A stretch of DNA of 16,537 nucleotides from Verrucomicrobiota bacterium (GTDB lineage: Bacteria; Verrucomicrobiota; Verrucomicrobiia; Limisphaerales; AV2). The stretch lies in the NCBI GenBank assembly GCA_003218935.1, contig QHPA01000059.1, forward strand, positions 1 through 16,537, written 5' to 3'. The notes below the pieces were generated by a model that saw nothing but the letters and a program-made list of their open reading frames with translations, had not been told where the DNA came from and made no database searches. Below, piece after piece: positions 1 through 5,870 of the stretch. Each line of letters starts with the position of its first letter. Within the stretch, counting starts at the first letter, position 1. The position numbers and the translations under genes were made by a program.

Positions 1-1533
1 CCCGCCGCCACGCTCGAGGAATGCGTCCAGATCCTTCGTCTGGGCGGCGGTCCAGGCAGGGTTGTCGTGGTAGAACGCGATCACGTCCGCGCGTTGCCAG
101 TGTTCCGCGCCCGGCCAACGGTCGGCGGTTTCGACGCTCAAGCCGTCGGCCAACGACAACAGTTTCGACCAGCGCTCGCGCCAGAGCGGATAATCGTGAA
201 AGCCGGGCGCGGCGTGCCCCGCGTCCTTGGGCGAGGCACAGAGGACGACCCGCAAACTCTTGGCAGCCGACGTGAGGAGACTCTGACTCGAGTTCGCGGT
301 CACGGGATCCGTAACGGGTGACGCGTGCGCCACGGAAAGCAGCGCTGCCAACTCCGAACGCTTCCGCGCTGGCGGCAGCTTCTGCCCCTGCGCTTCGACC
401 GCGGGCGCATACGGCTCCAACGGCGACGTCAAAAGGAAGGTCATCAGATCGCGGTGCTCATCATCCGTCAGCGCATCCCAAAGACCTTCCGGCATGAGCG
501 AGAGCGTGGAAGGCTTGACCGACTTCACATTCTTGCGCGCAACCTGGTGAAGGATTCCGTCGGCCATCGCCACTTGAATCACCCCGTCCGCCTCAAGCTG
601 AACAATGCCGATGAGGCTTTCGCCGTCGGACAATTCAATGGCGCTGGCGACATGGTCCGGGTTGATGGCGGCGTTGGGCAACTGAATGTCCTTGCGCACG
701 CTGGTGTAGTCGCGCTGCACGAGATTCGACAAATCGGGGCCGACGCGCTGCCCTTCGCCGCGGATGACGTGGCACTTCGCGCAGCCAAGCCTGTCACTGA
801 AGAAGAGCCGTTTGCCTGGAAGCCAATGGCCACCGGCGATTTCGGGAACCTGCCGTTCCATCGGCGCCGCCGGCGCCGTGTCGGATGGCTGCGCCCAGGG
901 CAGGAGCAAGCGGCGCAGCGGGAATGGGCGCGGGCGCGGGTCGTCGGCCGTGAACCACATCGCGGTCAACGCGACCTCGCCGCCGGTCGCGAGCTTCAGT
1001 TCGATCGGCTGCCAGCGTTGTCCCGGAGCGCGAAACTCCACTTCCGAGCGCTGTGCGCCCCGGTCGGTTTTCGCGGAGGTCAGACTCCTGTCCGCGAGTT
1101 TCAAGCTGAAGGGCGCTGACGCTTCAATCACGACCATCACGTTCTCGGGCGGGCGGACCCAGTCGATCATCGAACCCGGCTGAATCGCCGGCTGGAGCAT
1201 TTGCCAAAGATCAAGTTGACCTCGCAAACGAAGGTGGCCCGATTGATTGAGGAGGGAAAACAATCGCTCGTGTTCTGCGCTTCCGCGGGTCAACTCGCGC
1301 GCCACTTGCAGATCAGCGTGGGGCAGCCAGCCGATCCATGATTCCTTTCCATCGGCGGACTCCCATCGCGCTTCCACACCGGTGAGGTCGATCAGAAGGT
1401 CAATCTCGTCGTAGCCGCCGAGGTCTCGAAGCGGACTTGTCGTGCCCGATGTCCGCCTCCTTGCGTCGGCGGCTACAGAAGGCAGCGTCACCGCATAGTT
1501 CACGCGCGTAACGCGCAGTCGCGAGCTGGTCAT
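1..1533 (-). CDS. 3' part of giant PVC protein: haem-c (CxxCH) module plus start of ThuA-like domain; open at left edge
   Basis: I translated the complement from about 1530 to base 1 and found no stop, so the gene leaves the window. It is the continuation, one frame over, of the gene starting at 3868. Position 1533 is only the first ATG in this frame and is unlikely to be a true start. In order, the protein has a segment encoded by a palindromic repeat (1411-1476), a beta-rich region, and a haem-c motif CAKCH at 769-783. The haem module then has features typical of PVC haem proteins: GPDLSNL, a stretch around PNAAINPDHVAS, and TLSLMPEGLWDALTDDE. From about 255 to the edge there is a ThuA-like start (LRVVLCASPKDAG, then FHDYPLWRERW, ADVIAFYHD and LDAFLERGGG). 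The haem module probably binds c-type haem outside the cytoplasm. ThuA-like domains are related to class-I glutamine amidotransferases and are linked to trehalose and 3-keto-sugar use in rhizobia. The substrate here is unknown. Confidence 0.82.
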   Translation of the reverse strand, partial: MTSSRLRVTRVNYAVTLPSVAADARRRTSGTTSPLRDLGGYDEIDLLIDLTGVEARWESADGKESWIGWLPHADLQVARELTRGSAEHERLFSLLNQSGHLRLRGQLDLWQMLQPAIQPGSMIDWVRPPENVMVVIEASAPFSLKLADRSLTSAKTDRGAQRSEVEFRAPGQRWQPIELKLATGGEVALTAMWFTADDPRPRPFPLRRLLLPWAQPSDTAPAAPMERQVPEIAGGHWLPGKRLFFSDRLGCAKCHVIRGEGQRVGPDLSNLVQRDYTSVRKDIQLPNAAINPDHVASAIELSDGESLIGIVQLEADGVIQVAMADGILHQVARKNVKSVKPSTLSLMPEGLWDALTDDEHRDLMTFLLTSPLEPYAPAVEAQGQKLPPARKRSELAALLSVAHASPVTDPVTANSSQSLLTSAAKSLRVVLCASPKDAGHAAPGFHDYPLWRERWSKLLSLADGLSVETADRWPGAEHWQRADVIAFYHDNPAWTAAQTKDLDAFLERGGG

Positions 1534-3868
1534 ACACGACTTGATAACCGGGCCGGAGGGTTTCGAATCGGTCGCCAGCCACGACGTATCGTCCGGATTC
1601 GACGCGCGCCTTTTTTGACAAATCCTTCAACGCCTCGACATCCAGGGGCCGGTCGAAGGCGATCCGTAGCTCCGTCGGACTCGCGTTCCACGCGGTCACC
1701 GGCTGCGGCGCCTCGCGGTCTTCATAGTGGATGCGCCAGAGCTTTCCCCTGCCGGTCGGTCCGCTGCCCCAATCGGGCAGTCCGCTGTGCGTCGCCACGA
1801 TCAAGTCGCCGCGCGGTGACACGCACGCATCGACCGTCAATGCCTGCAGCGTTGCAAGGAGATGAGTTTGAGCGACGTAACCGGCAGTAGTTTTCACGAG
1901 TTTCGTCCGCCATAGCTTCCCGCGCGAGTAACCGGCGACGATGGCATCGCCGGCCCAGGTCGCCGGGCCGAACACTCCCTCACCCGGCCTGCCGGCCACC
2001 TTTTCCCCAGCCGATGGGGAGGGAATTCCCCGAACTTTGGTCGCGCCTTGAGCCCTTGAACCCCGAGAGGCCCCCTCACCCGGCCTCCGGCCACCCTCTC
2101 CCCCACCGGGGGAGAGGGAAGGGGTGAGGGGGTGGATGGGGAGGACGGGGGTAGGCCCGTTAAAACACAACCCGCACGTGCTCTGATGTTGCGGCGCGTA
2201 GTCAAACATGCTCGGTTCATCGATCACGTCGGGCAAATGCCGCGGATGCCGCGGTGGAAATCCGTAATGGCGCCCAGGCTGAATGTGCAACAGTTCATCG
2301 AACGGATTGCCGTTGGGCACCCACGTGGCGCCTTCCTGGTCGGTGCAAAAAAGGTCACCGTAACGGTTGAACGCGAGGCCGACGGCGAAGCGAATACCGG
2401 TGCAAACCGTCTCGCGCTTCGAGAAGTCCGGGCTGACAGGCTGAATCGTCCCGCGTTCCATGGTCGTGCGATACCGCGCCTGACCCGTCGCCTTATCAAT
2501 CAAATACGGTTCGGTAAAACTCGCCGTGCCGAGGCTGAAGTAAATGCTGCCGTCCGGAGCAACAGCCACGCCGAGCGCGTCAACGCCTTGCTGTTCGCTG
2601 CGTTCGGTCCAGGTCGCCAGGGTGATCTCAGCGTCGGCGCGGTCGTCTCCGTTGGTGTCCACGATCAATGCCAGCTTTTCTTTCGCGGCGACGAATACGC
2701 CGTTGCCTCGTGCGTAGCCGGGCGGCGTCAGCGCTGCACCAATCGGTGCGCGCAAGGTCTGCTTCTCCCAGAACGACTCGACCTTGTCCTCCAGGCCGTC
2801 GCCGTCTGTGTCGCTCAACAGCCAGATGCGCCCGTCGTAGCCGACCGCGACGAGTTTTCCATCGACGCGATAGCGGACGTTGTTGATGTTGTTCAACTCG
2901 ACCGGCAATTCGCGCGCGCTGAAGCCTGGCGCGAACACCTGCACCGGCGGCGGGTTGGACACGGTCACGAATGCCAACTCCCCGTCGCGCGGCGGGGCGG
3001 CGCTCAGCCCGTGGAGCAGCGCGCCATATTTTGCGTCGAGATAACGATCGACGGCGGCGCGATCACCTTCGGGCAACACCCGGCCGAAGACGAGCATTTC
3101 AGCGAAGTCACCGGCGAGGAAGTTCTGAGCGTGCGGACGGTCCGGCGTGTTCGAATAATGCCTGGCGCCGAGAGTGAATTCGTCCAGACGCATCAGGCCG
3201 GCGGCGCGCTCGCGTGTGCCCTGCGGCTGTCCATCCAGGAAGAGCTTCACTCCACCGGGAGCGGCACCGACGACCAGCGTGAAGACGTGCCAGCGGGCGA
3301 TTGGCTGTGGTGTGGTGAGCAGGTTTGCTTCGCCAGAAAAACCCATCCCCTCGGCGTTCACGCGGGCAAGGCGCGTGTCTGGCGCGCTGCCAAAATCGAA
3401 ATTCAGACCGGAAGTGTAATCGTTTCGGCCGGCCTGGTTGAAAGACAACAAAGCGCGAAAACCTCCGACCTGCTGCGGCGCGGCGACCACGAAAACCGTG
3501 ACATTCGTGAGCGCAGTGTTCAGTCCGTCGGCGTCGAGGAAATCGTTCGTGCCATCGAACGAAAGGAACGCGCCGTTGAACTCCTGACGAAACCGTGGAC
3601 GCGCTTCGAGCAGGGGTTGGCGGAGATGGCGGCCATTTCCGGAGCCGTCGAACAGATAGTCCGGCGCGTCGCTCCAGGACCGCAGGGGAGCCAGTTCACG
3701 GGCGCCGCGGGCGGCGTTCTGGCGCGAGACATCGAACCAGACGGCGAGACCGGTGGTGACGCCGAGACGTGAATCCGCCCAGGGTTCAACCCCGTGGCAG
3801 ACGGGCGGCGCGGCCAAGGCTGTAAGTCCAGCGAGACGCAGCAGCGCGCGGAAACGGGTCACGGCCAC
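1400..3868 (-). CDS. 5' part of giant secreted PVC protein: LamG-like domain plus dehydrogenase-type beta-propeller (frameshifted near 1520)
   Basis: The 822-codon frame starts with GTG at 3868, since TAG lies two codons upstream; GTG at 3862 is an alternative. Residues 1 to about 27 look like a signal peptide (RFRALLRLAGLTALAAP). A LamG / concanavalin-like domain follows at about residues 35-245, with GLAVWFDVS, FLSFDGTNDFLDA and VKLFLDGQPQGT. Then comes a propeller of the PVC membrane-bound dehydrogenase type: NNINNVRYRVDGKLVAVGYDG, DTDGDGLEDKVE, GVAVAPDGSIYFSLG, GLAFNRYGDLFCTDQEG, GDAIVAGYSRGKLWRTKLV. The last 35 or so residues after YDQLATARYA are out of frame. Homologous-looking coding continues in the next frame to the window edge. 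A repeat is read through in frame at 1973-2136. The gene begins 3 bp after the preceding gene ends, so the two are probably co-transcribed. The likely role is secreted carbohydrate binding and oxidation, but the reaction is not shown. Confidence 0.82.
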   Translation of the reverse strand: MAVTRFRALLRLAGLTALAAPPVCHGVEPWADSRLGVTTGLAVWFDVSRQNAARGARELAPLRSWSDAPDYLFDGSGNGRHLRQPLLEARPRFRQEFNGAFLSFDGTNDFLDADGLNTALTNVTVFVVAAPQQVGGFRALLSFNQAGRNDYTSGLNFDFGSAPDTRLARVNAEGMGFSGEANLLTTPQPIARWHVFTLVVGAAPGGVKLFLDGQPQGTRERAAGLMRLDEFTLGARHYSNTPDRPHAQNFLAGDFAEMLVFGRVLPEGDRAAVDRYLDAKYGALLHGLSAAPPRDGELAFVTVSNPPPVQVFAPGFSARELPVELNNINNVRYRVDGKLVAVGYDGRIWLLSDTDGDGLEDKVESFWEKQTLRAPIGAALTPPGYARGNGVFVAAKEKLALIVDTNGDDRADAEITLATWTERSEQQGVDALGVAVAPDGSIYFSLGTASFTEPYLIDKATGQARYRTTMERGTIQPVSPDFSKRETVCTGIRFAVGLAFNRYGDLFCTDQEGATWVPNGNPFDELLHIQPGRHYGFPPRHPRHLPDVIDEPSMFDYAPQHQSTCGLCFNGPTPVLPIHPLTPSLSPGGGEGGRRPGEGASRGSRAQGATKVRGIPSPSAGEKVAGRPGEGVFGPATWAGDAIVAGYSRGKLWRTKLVKTTAGYVAQTHLLATLQALTVDACVSPRGDLIVATHSGLPDWGSGPTGRGKLWRIHYEDREAPQPVTAWNASPTELRIAFDRPLDVEALKDLSKKARVESGRYVVAGDRFETLRPGYQVVYDQLATARYARELCGDAAFCSRRRKEADIGHDKSASRPRRLRRD
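1411..1476. repeat. REP-like palindromic element inside coding sequence
   Basis: The 10-bp arms gtagccgccg (1411-1420) and cggcggctac (1467-1476) are perfect inverses. A second stem lies inside (gcggac at 1431-1436, gtccgc at 1451-1456). In the giant gene it is read as about 22 Arg/Ala/Thr-rich residues between VTLPS and YDEIDLLIDLTG, with no stop. I recall short GTAGCCG...CGGCTAC elements like this between genes in Verrucomicrobiota. A related one is at 5307-5363. Confidence 0.7.
1973..2136. repeat. Two-copy GC-rich palindromic repeat inserted in frame in the propeller
   Basis: Two direct, diverged copies of a ccctcacccggcct...ccggccacc unit start near 1976 and 2072. The second copy is strongly palindromic. 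Its outer arms ccccctcaccc (2071-2081) and gggtgaggggg (2122-2132) are perfect inverses. Its inner arms, 2094-2104 and 2108-2118, form an 11-bp stem with a 3-base loop. The giant gene reads it as LTPSLSPGGGEGGRRPGEG, a linker, then a second similar peptide ending in AGRPGEG. Ordinary propeller sequence flanks it on both sides (CGLCFNGP and FGPATWAGDAI). The outer limits are approximate. Confidence 0.75.
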
Positions 3869-3871
3869 ACG

Positions 3872-5047
3872 CTACATGGCCAGCCGCCGAGGAACAAGGC
3901 ATTGCCGTGAGGAAGGCGCGACCAAGAGTTGTCTTCGAATTTGCCCGCTCGGACTGGCGTCCCAGCGGGGCAGGCGAGACACCTGCCCTACTTTGGACCT
4001 CGCCGTTGGGCGGAGTTCTCGCGATGACAGCTTGATTTCGTGGACGCTTCCGTCGGCCACGAGCGGGACGTCACGCAGCCGATCGTAACCGTTGGCTTCG
4101 AACCAGAACAAGACCGGTTCCGCCGGCGCGGAGTCCCCTTCAAAGCGTCCTTCCGCATCCGTCCGAGTCTGCCATTTGAACTTGTCCAACCCTTGGTCGT
4201 CCGCGTCGGTCCTGACGATGGCGTCAGGAATTGGGTTGCCCGCTTGATCCAATACTCGTCCGCGAAAAATATTTGCCTGGGCCACAGTGAAATTGACAAG
4301 GTTTGTCGGCTCAAGCAGTTGGACCGTGGGAGTTTGGGGCGCAAACCCATCGGCTTGCACAAGCACGCGAACGCCGCGAGGCTCCCCAATGCCCGCCATG
4401 CCTCTGATTCTGAGCGTGCCATTGGCATTCCCCTCGTTCGGTCGTTGCCGATAGAATTCATATTCTGATAACAGGCCTTGGAGCGCAAAAGTCCCGTCCG
4501 CGTACGTGAGGGTGGACTGCCGCCGATAGCCGGGGTTGTTCAACTCTTTGACCGCTGCACCTGCGATGGGCTGCCCCTCGGTGTCGGTAACTCGTCCCGT
4601 CACGATGAAGCCGCGATCAATGACCAGCACCAAGTTCCCCAAATCAACTTTCCCCACTGGAACGACGGGAAGCGTCAACGCGAAATCATCGCGAGTCAGG
4701 ATGAATCGTATTTCCTCGATAATCCTGGGAATAAAAGTGCAAAGCCAGCGCCCGTTGGAATCGCTGAAGGCGGCACTCGTCTGCAAATCCACCCTGTCTG
4801 GTCCGTTGCCTTGAACGGCTGGCGTTTGCACCTGGATTCTCACGCCCTCTACCAATTGGCCTTGTTCATCTACCACCGTCCCGCTCACTATCAGGCCGTG
4901 ATCCAACCTGATTGTGTATTCCACATCGTTTCTATTGAATTGCATGGACTTCGGGACGTAACCCTCCGCGCTGACAAAAAGATTCATACCGTGATTGGCA
5001 GGTTTGTCAGATTCAGGAACGGCAGCGACGCCGTATTCGTCGGTCAT
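3872..5047 (-). CDS. Carboxypeptidase-regulatory-like repeat protein, probably truncated at both ends
   Basis: The protein is built of beta-sandwich repeats of the carboxypeptidase regulatory (CarboxypepD_reg / CNA-B-like) type. Each starts with a signature such as SGTVVDEQGQLVEGVRIQV, TGRVTDTEGQPIAGAAV or RGRVLDQAGNPIPDAIV and carries DxxGR/DG-F turns. Such repeats usually serve in extracellular adhesion or binding. There is no signal peptide. The only ATG (5047) lies inside a repeat, because the same frame upstream still reads as domain sequence (LAGAKVEAVYFYSGG) back to about 5125. There it runs into a palindromic CTCGTCC repeat and a stop at 5190-5192. The C-terminus after SVHEIKLSS is encoded by another palindromic repeat (3944-3991). 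I infer a gene remnant, or a gene with repeat-replaced ends, that may still be transcribed with the gene 3 bp downstream. Its exact function is unknown. Confidence 0.62.
   Translation of the reverse strand: MTDEYGVAAVPESDKPANHGMNLFVSAEGYVPKSMQFNRNDVEYTIRLDHGLIVSGTVVDEQGQLVEGVRIQVQTPAVQGNGPDRVDLQTSAAFSDSNGRWLCTFIPRIIEEIRFILTRDDFALTLPVVPVGKVDLGNLVLVIDRGFIVTGRVTDTEGQPIAGAAVKELNNPGYRRQSTLTYADGTFALQGLLSEYEFYRQRPNEGNANGTLRIRGMAGIGEPRGVRVLVQADGFAPQTPTVQLLEPTNLVNFTVAQANIFRGRVLDQAGNPIPDAIVRTDADDQGLDKFKWQTRTDAEGRFEGDSAPAEPVLFWFEANGYDRLRDVPLVADGSVHEIKLSSRELRPTARSKVGQVSRLPRWDASPSGQIRRQLLVAPSSRQCLVPRRLAM
3944..3991. repeat. REP-like double hairpin at the 3' end of the carboxypeptidase-regulatory-like gene
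   Basis: There are two adjacent stem-loops. The first, 3945-3968, has ccgct/agcgg with inner ggac/gtcc. The second has gggcagg (3968-3974) and cctgccc (3982-3988). On the minus strand it reads through as GQVSRLPRWDASPSGQ, replacing the expected end of the last beta-sandwich repeat. I recall similar gtagggcagg...cctgccc palindromes between Verrucomicrobiota genes. Confidence 0.65.
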
Positions 5048-5140
5048 GAGCTCGTGGCCTTCACCGACGCCTCCCGAATAAAAGTAAACCGCCTCGACCT
5101 TCGCTCCCGCCAGCCCCAGTTCTGTTTCGACGTCCTCGTG

Positions 5141-5177
5141 CTCGTCCTCGACTGGCCGACTCGGTTTCGAGGACGAG
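5141..5177. repeat. CTCGTCC-type palindromic repeat upstream of the gene remnant
   Basis: Arms at 5141-5151 (ctcgtcctcga) and 5167-5177 (tcgaggacgag) are perfect 11-bp inverses with a 15-base loop. A further cgtcctcgtg direct extension lies at 5131-5140. The adjoining coding frame turns into Glu/Asp/His-rich low-complexity sequence across it, which marks where genuine domain sequence stops. Confidence 0.55.
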
Positions 5178-5187
5178 GACGATCCAG

Positions 5188-5274
5188 TTCATGGTCCCAA
5201 TGCGCGGCCTGTGCAAACTTTTGTTGCATATGCAACAAAAGTTTGTCGTGACCGATTCATGGTTCGAATGCGCG
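5188..5274. repeat. Imperfect 19-bp direct repeats bracketing a palindrome
   Basis: ttcatggtcccaatgcgcg at 5188-5206 recurs at 5256-5274 with 17 of 19 bases identical. The 32-bp palindrome (5214-5245) lies between the copies, 7 bp from the left one and 10 bp from the right one. This could be a small duplication or a target-site-like flank. No gene is supported here. Confidence 0.6.
5214..5245. promoter_or_regulatory. Perfect 32-bp palindrome, candidate operator or cruciform
   Basis: The sequence reads the same on both strands over 32 bases with no spacer; its core is TTGTTGCATATGCAACAA. It is AT-rich in a GC-rich window and lies in the spacer before the 3872-5047 gene. Spacer-free dyads of this kind are typical of operators for dimeric regulators such as MarR-like proteins. 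It could also be a cruciform or the centre of a small mobile repeat. No regulator gene is present nearby. Confidence 0.45.
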
Positions 5275-5306
5275 ATTGTGAGGTAGTGGAGGCTTTTCCA
5301 GGAGCC

Positions 5307-5363
5307 CCGTAGCCGCGAACGCACTCTCACATGGTCAGCGCCGACTCACGTCGTCGGCTACGG
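5307..5363. repeat. REP-like palindromic element in the spacer
   Basis: Arms ccgtagccg (5307-5315) and cggctacgg (5355-5363) are perfect 9-bp inverses around a 39-bp centre. It shares the gtagccg/cggctac ends with the element inside the giant gene at 1411-1476, which suggests one repeat family. The rest of the 5126-5438 spacer contains no open frame I can support. Confidence 0.6.
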
Positions 5364-5389
5364 TTCACGGCTTCAATGCAGAGCCATTT

Positions 5390-5410
5390 TTCGGATTGGG
5401 GGAATCCGAA
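5390..5410 (-). terminator. Stem-loop downstream of the Ig-like gene, possible terminator
   Basis: The perfect 8-bp stem ttcggatt/aatccgaa has a 5-base loop and lies 28 bp beyond the stop codon at 5439. It lacks the downstream U-run on the gene's strand, so intrinsic termination is uncertain. Confidence 0.35.
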
Positions 5411-5438
5411 GGAAAAGTGACGGAAAACAGCCGTGACA

Positions 5439-5870
5439 TCAATCCAGCATCCTGGCGCGGTAAAGCTGGACCTTTGCGTCTCCCTCGCTCGTGTCGGTGA
5501 AAGTAACAAGCCCGGTGGAGTTCATCAGCAGCTGGAACGGAGTCCAGTTCGCGCCGTCCGTCTGGCGTTCTACCAAATATCGGAAACCGGCCGCACCCTT
5601 CAGTTGCCAAAGCAGCGTTCCATCGTCGCGGCGTTCGATCAATTCAAGCCGGCCAGTTGTGAAATTCGGCAGACCGGCCTGCAGCTGGAAGCTGATCAGC
5701 CCGCCCAAGGGAGTTCCCTCGAACGGGAAGGGCGGCAGGTGCGGTTCACCAGCGACGATTTGCAACAATCCGCTCCGGCCGAATTTGCCGCCGAGCGCCC
5801 GCGCCGTCTCATAGGTGACACCCGATCGACGGTCCCACACGCGCGCCTGGACGAAAACGGTCGCGACCAT
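5439..5870 (-). CDS. 3' part of secreted Ig-like protein (C-terminal module, separate frame)
   Basis: This frame continues the gene at 5809-8157 after a frame change near 5870. The ATG at 5870 is probably not a real start. The text [19 protein letters not shown]...[15 protein letters not shown] matches a module I recall near the C-terminus of secreted Verrucomicrobiota proteins (VQVRAWxxxxGxTYExA, GxSxLLxVxTGG). A closing beta-domain follows, with LELIERRDDGTLLWQLKGAAGFRYLVERQTD and the end YRARMLD, the usual tail of such proteins. The module normally begins with a segment resembling AQLYAGP...PFRTG. That segment is absent, so the junction looks like a deletion of some tens of residues and not a simple indel. 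Bases 5667-5776 are repeated, inverted and identical, at 6684-6793. Confidence 0.75.
   Translation of the reverse strand: MVATVFVQARVWDRRSGVTYETARALGGKFGRSGLLQIVAGEPHLPPFPFEGTPLGGLISFQLQAGLPNFTTGRLELIERRDDGTLLWQLKGAAGFRYLVERQTDGANWTPFQLLMNSTGLVTFTDTSEGDAKVQLYRARMLD
5667..5776 (-). repeat. Native arm of a perfect 110-bp inverted repeat
   Basis: The reverse complement of this stretch is identical base for base to 6684-6793. Here it encodes the expected protein text ([18 protein letters not shown], then FQLQAGLP) in the coding direction, so this is most likely the original copy. Confidence 0.92.

Noticed and set aside
325..1119. A 264-codon open frame on the plus strand
   Set aside because: It is antisense to the haem-c segment, where the minus strand carries CAKCH and other family text.
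1608..1620. A_AAA_AAG slippery heptamer in frame in the giant gene, suggesting programmed -1 frameshifting
   Set aside because: Family-like text continues in the original frame for about 30 codons past it, and the observed change is +1, not -1. It does not explain the break near 1520.
2132..3772. A 546-codon open frame on the plus strand
   Set aside because: It lies wholly antisense to the LamG/propeller gene, shows no family signature or signal peptide, and is Arg/Ala/Val-rich as expected for a GC-rich shadow frame.
5061..5330. Small minus-strand frames around the 32-bp palindrome, starting MRVRSRLRG or MNWIVLVLE
   Set aside because: They run through palindromes and direct repeats, have no domain text, and turn into Arg/Gly low-complexity sequence.
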